Of a stretch of 64,000 bases of DNA, positions 28,209-36,796 are shown in pieces. Numbering within the stretch: position 1 is the stretch's first letter; the number at the start of each line of letters is the position of its first letter. This stretch comes from Rhizorhabdus histidinilytica (GTDB taxonomy: Bacteria > Pseudomonadota > Alphaproteobacteria > Sphingomonadales > Sphingomonadaceae), in the NCBI RefSeq assembly GCF_900167915.1, contig NZ_FUYM01000005.1, forward strand, positions 310,001 to 374,000. The letters are read 5' to 3'. A program made the position numbers and the translations under genes. The notes beneath the pieces were generated by a model. It did not search any database and had not been told where the DNA came from. It was given only the letters and a program-made list of their open reading frames with translations.

Positions 28209-28907
28209 CTACGCCACGTCGACCAGGACGATCTCGGCATCGTCGATCGCCTTGACCTCGATCGTGTCGAGATCGGCGATCGCCACGCCGTCACGCGGAT
28301 CGGCAGCGACGCCGTTGACCTCGATCCGGCCTTCGGTCGCGACCAGATAGGCCTTGCGGTCGCGGCCGATCGCGTGGGTCGCGGTCTCGCCGGCCTTGAG
28401 CGTCGCACCGATCACCCGGGCGTTCGCCCGGATCGGCAGCGCGTCGCCGTCGCCCGCGATGCCGCTCGCCAGGGTGACGAACTGACCGGCGCGGTCGCCC
28501 TTGGGGAAGGGGCGGGCGCCCCAGCCGGGCTTGTCACCCTGCCGATCGGGAATGATCCAGATCTGGAACAGGGTGGTGTCGACATCCTCCTCGTTCCGTT
28601 CGGAATGGACGATGCCGGTGCCGGCGGACATCACCTGAACGTCGCCCGCCTCGGTGCGGCCGGCATTGCCCAGGCTGTCGCGATGGGTGATCGCGCCGCG
28701 GCGGACATAGGTGATGATCTCCATGTCGTTGTGCGGGTGCGGCGCGAAGCCGGTGTGCGGAGCGATGGTGTCGTCGTTCCAGACGCGCAGCGCGCCCCAA
28801 TGGACCCGCTGCGGATCGCGATAGTCGGCAAAGGAGAAATGATGCTTGGCGTCGAGCCAGCCATGGTTGGCACCGCCGAGCGACGAAAAGGGGCGGACTT
28901 CGATCAT
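28209..28907 (-). CDS. Pirin family protein
   Basis: 232-residue bicupin of the pirin family; some members (YhhW) have quercetinase activity. Metal ligands of the N-terminal cupin are recognisable in FAPHPHNDMEIITYV (His, His, and Glu) and the later GTGIVHSERNEE. Typical start SSLGGANHGWLDAKHHFSFADY. ATG at 28907 is used: AGGAG lies eight bases upstream, and homology begins there, although the frame stays open much further. It diverges from a LysR regulator that probably controls it. Confidence 0.92.
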   Translation of the reverse strand: MIEVRPFSSLGGANHGWLDAKHHFSFADYRDPQRVHWGALRVWNDDTIAPHTGFAPHPHNDMEIITYVRRGAITHRDSLGNAGRTEAGDVQVMSAGTGIVHSERNEEDVDTTLFQIWIIPDRQGDKPGWGARPFPKGDRAGQFVTLASGIAGDGDALPIRANARVIGATLKAGETATHAIGRDRKAYLVATEGRIEVNGVAADPRDGVAIADLDTIEVKAIDDAEIVLVDVA

Positions 28908-29030
28908 CGTGCTTACTCCTCTGGCCACCCGATGGGGCGGCCTCTTCGAAAACCAATCTAGGCTTGCGCATCGGCAAATAAATGGAGATGATCGAAACCC
29001 ATCGTTTCCATTTTCGACCTTTGAGGGTCT

Positions 29031-29948
29031 ATGCCGCGCCTTCCCGATTTCGAGGCCTGGGCGATCTTCGCCAAGGTAGCCGAGCTGGGCAGCTTCTCCG
29101 CCGCCGCCGACGAGCTGGCGCTGTCGAAGGCGACCGTCTCCAAGGCGGTGTCGCGGCTCGAGCAGCGGCTGGCGGCGCCGCTGTTCCACCGCAGCTCGCG
29201 CAAATTGTCGCTGACCGAAAGCGGGCAGATGGCGCAGGAGCGCGCGGCGCTGCTGCTTGCCGAGGGCGAAGCGATCGAGGAGGCGATCTCCGAGCGCGGC
29301 GCGGTGCCGCGCGGGCTGGTCCGGCTGGCCGCGCCGATGTCGTTCGGTATCGCGCATCTGCGCCCGATCCTGCCGCTGTTCCACCAGGCCTATCCTGAGG
29401 TGGTGATCGACCTCCACCTGTCCGACGAGCAGGTCGACCTGATCGAGCGGGGTTTCGACGTCGCGCTGCGGATCGGCCAGCTGGAGGATTCGGCGCTCAA
29501 GGCGCGGCGGCTGTTCCCGGTGCGGCTGCCGCTGGTCGGCGCGCCCGCGCTGTTCGACCGGCTCGGCCGGCCGGGACATCCGCGTGACCTCGTCCGTTAC
29601 CCGGCCTTCGTCTACACCCATGTGCGCCATCCCGGCCGCTGGCATTTCCGCCATCCGGTAGAAGGCGAGCTGTCGGTCGAGCTCAACGGGCCGATCCGCG
29701 CCAACAATGGCGACGTGCTGATCGACGCGCTGGTCGCGGGTGCCGGCATCGCGCCGCTGCCCGACTTCCTCGCCTGGCGATGCCTGGCCGAGGGCAGCCT
29801 GGAGGAGGTGCTGCCCGACTGGACGTCGGGGCCGAGCATCGCGCTCCACGTCGTCACCCCGCCGACCCCGCTACGCCCGGCGCGGGTCAAGGTGCTGATC
29901 GACTTCCTCGCCGCCGCTTTCCTCAAGCCCCCCTGGACGACGAGCTGA
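29031..29948 (+). CDS. LysR-family transcriptional regulator
   Basis: 305-residue LysR regulator. N-terminal winged helix-turn-helix: FAKVAELGSFSAAADELALS then KATVSKAVSRLEQRLAAPLF and HRSSRKLSLTESG, residues about 10-65; C-terminal effector domain with PLFHQAYPEVVIDLHLSDEQ and the GFDVALRIGQLEDSALKARR block typical of the CrgA/AaeR-like branch. Divergent to pirin with 123 bases between the starts, an arrangement in which LysR members usually regulate the neighbouring gene and themselves. The inducer is unknown. Confidence 0.92.
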   Translation: MPRLPDFEAWAIFAKVAELGSFSAAADELALSKATVSKAVSRLEQRLAAPLFHRSSRKLSLTESGQMAQERAALLLAEGEAIEEAISERGAVPRGLVRLAAPMSFGIAHLRPILPLFHQAYPEVVIDLHLSDEQVDLIERGFDVALRIGQLEDSALKARRLFPVRLPLVGAPALFDRLGRPGHPRDLVRYPAFVYTHVRHPGRWHFRHPVEGELSVELNGPIRANNGDVLIDALVAGAGIAPLPDFLAWRCLAEGSLEEVLPDWTSGPSIALHVVTPPTPLRPARVKVLIDFLAAAFLKPPWTTS

Positions 29949-29956
29949 GCATCTTT

Positions 29957-30038
29957 CGTCATTCCGGCGGAGGCCGGAATCTCCGGAGATGAAGGACCGC
30001 GCGACTCTCCCGAGGTTCCGCCCCCCGCCTGAACGACG
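29957..30038. repeat. Paired palindromic (REP/BIME-like) repeat, copy 6 (right arm decayed)
   Basis: Left hairpin CGTCATTCCGGCGGAGGCCG... (29957-29983) is intact; the right unit (30012-30038) keeps GAGGTTCCG and ACGACG but has lost pairing. Useful as a mutated copy for judging how the elements decay. Confidence 0.75.
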
Positions 30039-30122
30039 CCTTGGCATGGGGATGGGAGCGGTTGAGCCCATGCCCAAAGCTGGCTAAAGCCGCCCCCATT
30101 CCCCCTGAACCGGACCGCAGCC

Positions 30123-30371
30123 ATGACCGACACGATGCCCGACCGCCTCTCGATCAACCCGTCGAGCCCGCATTTCAACGCCGAGCTGCTCGAGCGCGGC
30201 GTCGGTATCCGCTTCAAGGGGGTCGAGAAGACCAATGTCGAGGAATATTGCGTCAGCGAGGGCTGGGTCCGCGTCGCGGTCGGCAATACCCGCGACCGCA
30301 AGGGCAACCCGCTGACGATCAAGCTGAGCGGCCCGGTGGAGCCCTATCTGAAAGATACCGCCGAAGGCTGA
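30123..30371 (+). CDS. DUF3297 family protein
   Basis: 82-residue small basic-core protein of the DUF3297 family (often mislabelled glutathione peroxidase). It shows the family's near-invariant DRLSINPSSPHFN, GVGIRFKGVEKTNVEEYCVSEGW and TRDRKGNPLTIKLSGPVEPYL blocks. Length is normal and function unknown. Single gene after the LysR gene and a repeat. Confidence 0.9.
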   Translation: MTDTMPDRLSINPSSPHFNAELLERGVGIRFKGVEKTNVEEYCVSEGWVRVAVGNTRDRKGNPLTIKLSGPVEPYLKDTAEG

Positions 30372-30511
30372 TCCATCCCGGATCGGAAAAATTCGTCGAA
30401 TCCCGTCAAGGGTTTGGCTGGCATCTTGACGGAAGCCGGCGGCGAACCAAATTCGCCTCCGGCGTTTCCGCCGCAATGGAAGGAGTGACTGGAAGAAAGG
30501 AGGCATATCCC

Positions 30512-30715
30512 ATGTCCTTCTCCACTTTTCGCCGCCCGTTCGACGTGGCGCGGCACCCCACCCTCGAGCCCGAGGTCAAACGGGCGATCCTCGCATCCTG
30601 GGCTTCCGACGCTGCCGCGGTCCCCGACCGCCCGGCACTCCGCCGCCCGCACCGACGCGGCAAGCCGATTCCGGTCGACGACGTGCTGTCGGCACTCAAG
30701 TCGCTCGACAGCTGA
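30512..30715 (+). CDS. Small conserved hypothetical protein
   Basis: 67-residue basic protein: SFSTFRRPFDVARHPTLEPE, VKRAILASWASDAAAVPDRP, ending PIPVDDVLSALKSLD. The pattern PEVKRAILASWASDA...DRPALRRP...DDVLSAL.SLD recurs in short uncharacterised alphaproteobacterial proteins. A strong AAAGGAGG ribosome-binding sequence lies eight bases before ATG 30512, which settles the start and supports translation. Twelve bases separate it from the DUF465 gene, so they probably form a bicistron. Function unknown. Confidence 0.72.
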   Translation: MSFSTFRRPFDVARHPTLEPEVKRAILASWASDAAAVPDRPALRRPHRRGKPIPVDDVLSALKSLDS

Positions 30716-30727
30716 ACGGAGGAAGGC

Positions 30728-30913
30728 ATGTCAGACCGATTCTTCCATTATCTCACGCGCGAGCATGCGCGGCTCGAGGCGCTGATCGAGGAGCAGCGCC
30801 GCCGCCCGCTTCCCGACGACATGGAGATCGCCCGGCTCAAGAAGGCGAAGCTGGTGGTCAAGGACCAGATCGCGCGCTGGCGGGCGGACCGGGACGAGAG
30901 CGTCGCCGCCTGA
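30728..30913 (+). CDS. YdcH family protein (DUF465)
   Basis: 61-residue helical-hairpin protein of the DUF465/YdcH family. The pattern LTREHARLEALIEEQ, then PDDMEIARLKKAKLVVKDQI and ARWR, matches the conserved H..L...I......D...I..LKK.KL.LKD.I. Probably an antiparallel coiled coil. GGAGGAAGGC precedes the ATG. Follows a similarly small gene within 12 bases. Function unknown. Confidence 0.85.
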   Translation: MSDRFFHYLTREHARLEALIEEQRRRPLPDDMEIARLKKAKLVVKDQIARWRADRDESVAA

Positions 30914-31009
30914 CGCCACGGGGCGGAGCGGCCGCGCCGGCCGCCCGTCCCGGGCATTGCCACCGGCGGCAAGACATGATGAGATCGACGCTCCACCATC
31001 GGAGCGACC

Positions 31010-31450
31010 ATGCCCAAAGCGCGCACGCCCGGCCCGATCTGGAAACAGGTGACCGCCTATGGCGGGCTGCTCGCCGCCGGCACCCTGGCATTGCAATGGC
31101 TCGACTATCGCCGGTTCGCCCGGTCGCAGACCGACGAGATCGCCGTCGCGCTGGTCGCCGGGGGCTTTCTGGTGCTCGGCATCGTCATCGGTATCCGCGC
31201 CTTTGCGCCTCGCGCGCCCATACCGTTCGACGGGAATCCGCAGGCGATCGAGTCACTCGGCATCACCCCGCGCGAGCTGGCGGTGCTGCATGAACTCGCC
31301 GCCGGCCGATCGAACAAGGAGATCGCCATCCGGCTCGCCGTCTCCCCCAATACGATCAAGACGCATGTCACCCGGCTGTTCGAAAAGCTCGGCGCCGCGC
31401 GACGCACGGATGCGCTGGCCCGCGCCCGCGAACTGGGCATCCTGCCGTGA
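31010..31450 (+). CDS. Membrane-anchored LuxR-type helix-turn-helix regulator
   Basis: 146-residue protein with two predicted transmembrane helices (AYGGLLAAGTLALQWL and EIAVALVAGGFLVLGIVIGI) and a C-terminal LuxR/GerE DNA-binding domain, residues about 85-142: LGITPRELAVLHELAAGRSN, KEIAIRLAVSPNTIKTHVTR, LFEKLGA. No receiver or ligand domain is present. It lies 104 bases upstream of the DUF4199 gene, and such HTH/DUF4199 pairs are repeated in sphingomonads and xanthomonads, which suggests the membrane protein is its partner or target. Confidence 0.85.
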   Translation: MPKARTPGPIWKQVTAYGGLLAAGTLALQWLDYRRFARSQTDEIAVALVAGGFLVLGIVIGIRAFAPRAPIPFDGNPQAIESLGITPRELAVLHELAAGRSNKEIAIRLAVSPNTIKTHVTRLFEKLGAARRTDALARARELGILP

Positions 31451-31554
31451 CGACCCGACATTTTTCGGGCGATTGCGGCCGAATCACCCTTTTGGGCGAT
31501 TGCATCCGCGCTGCAGCCGTCCTTCGATGCCGCCGGCCCTGACAGGAGGACGCC

Positions 31555-32097
31555 ATGATCCGCACCATCCTGACCTATGGAAGCATCGCCGGCCTGATCG
31601 TCGGCATCCCGCTCTTCGCCATGGCGGTCGTGCTCGCCGGGCGGCCGCCGCTGCCCTATGGCGTGGCGCTCGGCTATCTGATCATGCTGGTCGCGCTCAG
31701 CACCGTCTTCGTCGCGATCAAGCGACGGCGCGACACGGCGCTGGGCGGGGCGATCCGCTTCTGGCCCGCCTTCGGCATGGGCCTCGCGATCAGCCTGGTC
31801 GCCAGCCTGTTCTACGTCGTTGCGTGGGAAGCCGCGCTGACGGTGACGGGGATGGGCTTCATCGACGATTATGCGAAGGCCGCGATCGCGGAGCAGCGCG
31901 CCGCGGGCGCCGGGCCCGAGGCGCTGGCCAGGCTCTCCGCCGAGATGGAGCAGTTCAAGGCCGACTATGCCGATCCGCTGTTCCGCCTGCCGATCACGCT
32001 GACCGAGATCCTGCCGATCGGCATCCTCGTCTCGCTGGCGTCGGCGGCGCTGCTGCGCAACGCGCGCTTCCTGCCGGCGCGGCCGCTCCCAGCCTGA
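31555..32097 (+). CDS. DUF4199 family membrane protein
   Basis: 180-residue inner-membrane protein with four hydrophobic helices: TYGSIAGLIVGIPLFAMAVV, YGVALGYLIMLVALSTVFVA, FWPAFGMGLAISLVASLFYV and a final one around LTEILPIGILVSLASAALL. Between helices 3 and 4 lies a charged amphipathic stretch (FIDDYAKAAIAEQRAAG...), the DUF4199 hallmark. Function unknown. AGGAGG lies close upstream of ATG 31555. It pairs with the membrane LuxR-type regulator upstream. Confidence 0.83.
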   Translation: MIRTILTYGSIAGLIVGIPLFAMAVVLAGRPPLPYGVALGYLIMLVALSTVFVAIKRRRDTALGGAIRFWPAFGMGLAISLVASLFYVVAWEAALTVTGMGFIDDYAKAAIAEQRAAGAGPEALARLSAEMEQFKADYADPLFRLPITLTEILPIGILVSLASAALLRNARFLPARPLPA

Positions 32098-32102
32098 GCG
32101 CG

Positions 32103-32537
32103 TCAGCCCTCGAATTCGATCGTCACGCTATCGGCCGAGCGCCTGGCCGGACCATGGTGGACCGCCTCGATATTGTTGCCGTCGGGATCGATCAGGAAGG
32201 CGGCATAATAGCCCGGATGATAGGATCGCTCGCCCGGCGCGCCATTGTCGACGCCGCCTGCGGCGAGGCCGGCCCGGTGGAAGGCGTCGACCATGGGCCG
32301 GTCGGCGGCCTGGAAGGCGAGATGGTGGCGGCCGGTGAGCCGGCCCTGCGCCGCCGCGCTGTCGGCGGTCGAGACGAACAGTTCGTCGGCCCAGAAATAG
32401 TCGGCGCCCGATCCGGCGATGGGGATGCCGAGCACGTCGAATATCGCTGTGTAGAAGCGCCGGCTGGCGTCGAGATCGACGACGACAAGCTGGATATGAT
32501 CGATCAGCCGGCCGCGTTCGAGGCGTTGGGTTTCCAT
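32103..32537 (-). CDS. VOC-family (glyoxalase/bleomycin resistance-like) protein
   Basis: 144-residue single-domain VOC protein: LIDHIQLVVVDLDASRRFY at the N-terminus, ADELFVSTADS, RHHLAFQAADRPMVDAFHRA and YYAAFLIDPDGNNIEAVHHG at the C-terminus. Metal-ligand positions are H (DHIQL), H (RHHLAF) and E (NIEAVH), so a metal site is plausible. Substrate unknown. ATG 32537 is used with a CAGGAGC sequence just upstream; the frame is open further upstream but without homology. Confidence 0.85.
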   Translation of the reverse strand: METQRLERGRLIDHIQLVVVDLDASRRFYTAIFDVLGIPIAGSGADYFWADELFVSTADSAAAQGRLTGRHHLAFQAADRPMVDAFHRAGLAAGGVDNGAPGERSYHPGYYAAFLIDPDGNNIEAVHHGPARRSADSVTIEFEG

Positions 32538-32673
32538 GGTCCTGCTCCTGTGTGTCGGGATAACCGGGCGGGGGACCGGCGGTTCCACCGTCCGTCGCGG
32601 GCGCGGGAACCATTCGCCGCCGCCGGGCGTCCTGCGGCCGACGACCGAAAAGCGGCTTAGGCGAGGCCCCGCC

Positions 32674-32964
32674 ATGATCCGACCAAGCGACTGGATGTCC
32701 CTGGCTTTCGACGGTTGGCGCCTCGGCGCCGAGGCATCGGCGGTGATCGCGATGCGGCTCGCCAAGCTCGCCGCAGGCGACGCCGCCGCGATGGTCGAGG
32801 CGCAGCGCATGATCGCCGAGAAGGTGGAGGCGGCTGTCGCCCTGCAAAGCGGCGCGCTGGCCGGGCGGCTGGGAACGACGCCGGCCCGGCGCGCGAAGGC
32901 GACGATCGGCCATTACCGCCGGGCGGTGGCGAAGAACCGGAAACGGCTGCGACGCGGGCGCTGA
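32674..32964 (+). CDS. Conserved hypothetical protein, weakly phasin-like
   Basis: 96-residue helical protein. WMSLAFDGWRLGAEASAVIA, MRLAKLAAGDAAAMVEAQRM, IAEKVEAAVALQSGALAG form long amphipathic helices and a basic tail (KNRKRLRRGR) follows. The composition and MRL.KLA.GD...EA.RM..EK..A pattern resemble phasin-like proteins common in sphingomonads, but no firm family assignment is made. Divergent to the VOC gene by 136 bases. No signal peptide. Confidence 0.6.
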   Translation: MIRPSDWMSLAFDGWRLGAEASAVIAMRLAKLAAGDAAAMVEAQRMIAEKVEAAVALQSGALAGRLGTTPARRAKATIGHYRRAVAKNRKRLRRGR

Positions 32965-33227
32965 ACCCGCCCGGGCCGGCCAGGCAGCCCGGTCCGGCGG
33001 TAGAGCCATCACCGCCGGGCCGGGCGCCACTCCAGAGAAGGTGGGGGCGATTCCCCTGCGCCCCCATACGCCTACGCAACCACTCGGACGCCATGCAACG
33101 CCGGACACCGGGCTACTATGGTTGACGGAGCGCGGCAGTGATGCGCGTCACAGTCGCGAAAAACCGCTACGGACGATGGTTGACGCGAGCGCTTGACCCA
33201 GGGGCCGGCGCCACCCACATTCGCGTC

Positions 33228-33620
33228 ATGGACAAGGTCGACCTCAGCGACGCCGAATGGCGCGAGAAGCTCAGCCCCGAGCAATATCATGTGCTCCGCC
33301 AGGCCGGGACCGAGCGTGCCTTCACCGGCAAATATTGGAACACCAAGGACGCCGGCAGCTATCGCTGCGCCGGCTGCGGCGAGTTGCTGTTCGACAGCGA
33401 TACCAAGTTCGATTCGGGCTGCGGCTGGCCCAGCTTCACCGCCCCGGCCGAGGGCGAGGTGGTGACCGAGCATCGCGACACCAGCCATGGCATGATCCGC
33501 ACCGAAGTCCGCTGCGCTCGGTGCGAGGGGCATCTCGGCCATGTCTTCCCCGACGGGCCCGGCCCGACCGGGCTGCGCTACTGCATCAACTCGGCATCGA
33601 TCGACTTCGAGAAGAAATGA
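33228..33620 (+). CDS. msrB: Peptide-methionine (R)-S-oxide reductase
   Basis: 130-residue MsrB, repairing methionine-R-sulfoxide in oxidised proteins. Structural zinc is bound by two CxxC motifs, CAGC and CARC; the catalytic Cys is in [10 protein letters not shown]; substrate motif GWPSFTAP and [10 protein letters not shown] are conserved. ATG 33228 gives the usual length. The typical N-terminal [20 protein letters not shown] is complete. Stand-alone gene. Confidence 0.95.
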   Translation: MDKVDLSDAEWREKLSPEQYHVLRQAGTERAFTGKYWNTKDAGSYRCAGCGELLFDSDTKFDSGCGWPSFTAPAEGEVVTEHRDTSHGMIRTEVRCARCEGHLGHVFPDGPGPTGLRYCINSASIDFEKK

Positions 33621-33742
33621 GGCAGGGAGCCGGCGTTCATCGCCCCGTCATCGCTCCTGGTCGATAGGGCTGGACGATCGGTCGAAATCGGGGGCGTTCC
33701 GCTTGGCAGAGTCGGGGATAAAGGCTAATCGGACGGTCGCGC

Positions 33743-35860
33743 ATGTCGACCAAACCGAACCCCAGGAAAAAGCCTAGCCGTATGGGCTGGCTCCGCACCC
33801 TCTTCAAGATCGGCCTTTTCACCGCGCTCGCCGGCCTCGGCGCGCTGGTGATCGCCGTGCTGATCGCGATGGCCTCGCTGCCCGGCTTCGAGGAGCTGAA
33901 GTCGAGCCCGAACGGGCAGACGGTGCGCGTCCGCGCCGCCGACGGATCGGTGATCGTCGCGCTCGGGCCGAGCTATGGCGACTGGCTGCCGATCGCGCAG
34001 ATCCCCGATCCGATGAAGAAGGCGATGGTCGCGGTCGAGGACCGGCGCTTCTACATGCATCCCGGCATCGACCCGATCGGCATGGCCCGCGCCGCCTGGG
34101 TCGGCTTCCAGCGCAAGGGCGAGGGCCGCCGCCTGCAGGGTGCGTCGACGATCACCCAGCAGCTCGCCCGCAACATCTTCCTGACCAACGCCTACAGCTT
34201 CGGCCGCAAGTTCCGCGAGGTGATCCTGGCACTGGCGATGGAGCGCAAATTCTCGAAGGAGCAGATCCTCGAGCTCTATCTCAACCGGGTCTATTTTGGC
34301 GGCGGCGCCTATGGCATCGACGCCGCGGCGCGCAAATTCTTCGACCATTCGGCGACCACGCTGAACCTTGGCGAGAGCGCGATCATCGCCGGGCTGGTCA
34401 AGGCGCCATCGCATTATTCGCCGACCGCCGACCGCGAAGCCGCGATCGACCGCGCCAAGGTGGTGCTGGAGGTGATGCAGGACGCGGGGGCGATCACGCC
34501 GTCCGAGGCCGAAGCTATCGATCTCGACAAGGTGCGCCTCGCCCCCGAGCGCGACCAGAACGCGGTCCGCTACTTCACCGACTGGGCGCTCGCGCAGCTG
34601 GACGATCTGGTCGACGAGCAGGTCCAGCCGATCGACGTGTGGACGACCATCGATCCGGTGATGCAGAAGGCCGCCGACGCGGCGATCCGCGCCAATGCCC
34701 CGCCGGGCGCGCAAGGCGCGCTGGTCGCGCTCGATCGCGACGGCGCGGTCCGCGCGATGGTTGGCGGGCGCGACTATGTCAGCTCGATCTACAACCGCGC
34801 GACCCAGGCAGAGCGGCAGCCCGGCTCCGCCTTCAAGCTGTTCGTATATCTGGCGGCGATGGAGGCCGGGATGAAGCCCGACACGCCCGTCACCGACGAG
34901 CCGATCGACATCGACGGCTGGAGCCCGCGCAACAGCAACCGCGAATATGCAGGCCCGATCGACATCCGCACCGCCTTTGCCTTCTCGGTCAACACCGTGG
35001 CCGCCAAGATCGGCCAGCAGGTCGGCTTCGACACCGTCGCCGACATGGCACACCGCTTCGGCATCGGCACCAAGCTCAACACCCATCCGTCGATGGTGCT
35101 CGGCACCTCCGACGTGCGGCTGATCGACATGACCCGCGCCTTTGCCGCAGTCGCGCGCAAGGGCGTAGCCGTGGTTCCCTATGGCATCGTCAAGGTGACT
35201 ACCGCCAAGGGCGACCTGCTCTACGAGCATCGCGCCGACGACAATCGCGTGCTGGTCGCGCCCTGGGTCGCCGCCGAGGTGACCGACCTGCTCCAGACCG
35301 CGGTCAACACCGGCACCGCGCGCGCCGCGCAGATCGGCCGCCCGGTCGCGGGCAAGACCGGCACCACCTCGTCGAACAAGGACGGCTGGTTCCTGGGCTT
35401 CTCGTCGGGCATCACCGCGGGCGTGTGGATGGGCCGCGATGACGCCAAGACGGTCGGCGGCCTGCAGGGCGGCCGCGCGCCCGCCCGCGCCTTCGCCGAT
35501 TTCATGCGGGTCGCGGTCGCCAAACGCCCGGTCGAGCCGTTCGAGACGCAGGTGACGCTCCCCGAATTCCAGATAGAGCCCGACGACGAGGCCTTCTTCG
35601 GCGCGCCCGACGACAGCTTCGTCAACCCCGACGGCTTGCCCGCGGACCAGGATATCGAACCGCAGGCCGACCCCGAGGACGGTTTCGAGCCCCAGGCGAC
35701 GGCCCCGGTAGCCCCGGCTGCGGCGCCTCCTCGCGTCCAACCGGGCGCACCGCCGTCCACCCAGCCGCGCCCGCAGCAGCAACAGCGTCCCTCGCTCGGC
35801 TCGGATTTCCTGAGCGGCATCGACCAGCCCCGCCGCAACGCGGACCGTCCGCGGCCCTGA
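33743..35860 (+). CDS. mrcA: Penicillin-binding protein 1A (bifunctional glycosyltransferase/transpeptidase)
   Basis: 705-residue class A PBP that polymerises and cross-links peptidoglycan in the periplasm. Cytoplasmic basic tail, one transmembrane helix (about residues 22-44), GT51 domain with catalytic E99 in AVEDRRFYMHPGID and ASTITQQLARNIFL, then the transpeptidase with S362-x-x-K365 (SAFK), S415-V-N and K538-T-G. The last 90 residues are a Pro/Gln/Ala-rich tail of low complexity. Shorter than E. coli PBP1A (850) because it lacks most of the inter-domain insert. Monocistronic, followed by a palindromic repeat. Confidence 0.95.
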   Translation: MSTKPNPRKKPSRMGWLRTLFKIGLFTALAGLGALVIAVLIAMASLPGFEELKSSPNGQTVRVRAADGSVIVALGPSYGDWLPIAQIPDPMKKAMVAVEDRRFYMHPGIDPIGMARAAWVGFQRKGEGRRLQGASTITQQLARNIFLTNAYSFGRKFREVILALAMERKFSKEQILELYLNRVYFGGGAYGIDAAARKFFDHSATTLNLGESAIIAGLVKAPSHYSPTADREAAIDRAKVVLEVMQDAGAITPSEAEAIDLDKVRLAPERDQNAVRYFTDWALAQLDDLVDEQVQPIDVWTTIDPVMQKAADAAIRANAPPGAQGALVALDRDGAVRAMVGGRDYVSSIYNRATQAERQPGSAFKLFVYLAAMEAGMKPDTPVTDEPIDIDGWSPRNSNREYAGPIDIRTAFAFSVNTVAAKIGQQVGFDTVADMAHRFGIGTKLNTHPSMVLGTSDVRLIDMTRAFAAVARKGVAVVPYGIVKVTTAKGDLLYEHRADDNRVLVAPWVAAEVTDLLQTAVNTGTARAAQIGRPVAGKTGTTSSNKDGWFLGFSSGITAGVWMGRDDAKTVGGLQGGRAPARAFADFMRVAVAKRPVEPFETQVTLPEFQIEPDDEAFFGAPDDSFVNPDGLPADQDIEPQADPEDGFEPQATAPVAPAAAPPRVQPGAPPSTQPRPQQQQRPSLGSDFLSGIDQPRRNADRPRP

Positions 35861-35864
35861 TCTC

Positions 35865-35953
35865 CGTCATGCCGGCAGGGGCCGGCATCTCGGCAGGGAG
35901 GAGAAAGGTCGAGGCAGGAGCCGCCCGAGATTCCCAACCCCCGCCGGGACGAT
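35865..35953. repeat. Paired palindromic (REP/BIME-like) repeat, copy 7
   Basis: Left hairpin CGTCATGCCGGCAGGGGCCG... (35865-35891), right inverted unit (35927-35953) partly decayed. Between convergent mrcA and the YgjP-like gene. Confidence 0.75.
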
Positions 35954-35956
35954 GGG

Positions 35957-36679
35957 TCAGGCCTCGCGCCCCAGCCAGTAGAGCTCACGCCCGCGGCGGC
36001 GCAGCCAGCCGCGCTCGGGCATCGGGTCGCGGCCCAGCAGCCGTTCGACGGCGGCGTGGAAATCGGGGCTGTGGTCCATGTGCAGGCGGTGCGCGACCTC
36101 ATGCGCGACCGTCGCCTCGAGCACTTGGGGCGGGGCGAGGATCAGCCGCCAGCTGTACCGGATGTCGCCGCTCGCCGAGCAGCTTCCCCAGCGCGCGCGC
36201 GGATCGCCGACCGAGACCCGGCCGATCGTAACCCCGGCGATCGCCCCGAAGCGCGCCGTCTCCGCTTCCAGCCGGGCGAGCGCCTGCGCGCGCAGCCAGC
36301 GGATCACCCGCGCCGCGAGCATGTCGGCGGGCGGCGGCACGACCAGCCGATCACCTATCCGGCGGACGATCCGTCCGCCGTCGCCCAGCTCGATCGTCAG
36401 CCGCTCGCCCGCCACGTCGATGGCCAGGCCCGGCACGATCGGCCGCGCGACCGGCAGCGCGCCGAGCGCCTCCTCGATCCAGTCGCGCTTGCTCTCGACC
36501 CATTTGAGCGCCTGGCGCAGTGACGCCTGGGCGGGCAGCACCAGCCGGACCCCACCATCGCGCGGATCGACGCTGAGCCGCATTCGCCGCGCCTGCGCCA
36601 TGCGCCGCACCTCGAGCGGACGACTGCGCCCGCCCGCTTCGAACAGCATCACTGGCTCGGGCTTGCGGCGGAAGATCAT
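35957..36679 (-). CDS. YgjP-like zinc metallopeptidase (SprT/DUF45 family)
   Basis: 240-residue predicted zinc peptidase. Catalytic motif HEVAHRLHMDHSPDFH contains HExxH plus the downstream His; the conserved lead-in RARWGSCSASGDIRYSWRLI is diagnostic for the YgjP/DUF45 family. The N-terminal half is beta-rich. Related genes often lie beside type I restriction systems, but none occurs here. Cytoplasmic; substrate unknown. Confidence 0.9.
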   Translation of the reverse strand: MIFRRKPEPVMLFEAGGRSRPLEVRRMAQARRMRLSVDPRDGGVRLVLPAQASLRQALKWVESKRDWIEEALGALPVARPIVPGLAIDVAGERLTIELGDGGRIVRRIGDRLVVPPPADMLAARVIRWLRAQALARLEAETARFGAIAGVTIGRVSVGDPRARWGSCSASGDIRYSWRLILAPPQVLEATVAHEVAHRLHMDHSPDFHAAVERLLGRDPMPERGWLRRRGRELYWLGREA

Positions 36680-36764
36680 GCGCGGGAGTCTAGCGCCTTA
36701 TCATGTCGGTTGGAATCGGGCTGGTCATCACCGGTCATGCTGAGCGCGTTTCAGCATGGCGGCC

Positions 36765-36793
36765 TTTCGTAGGGATGCGGCATCCCTACGAAA
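36765..36793. repeat. Perfect 14-base palindrome
   Basis: TTTCGTAGGGATGC (36765-36778), one base, GCATCCCTACGAAA (36780-36793). A smaller inverted pair ATGCTGA...TCAGCAT lies just left of it (36737-36756). It lies just past the 3' end of the minus-strand YcgN-like gene; no T-tract. Confidence 0.75.
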
Positions 36794-36796
36794 CCT

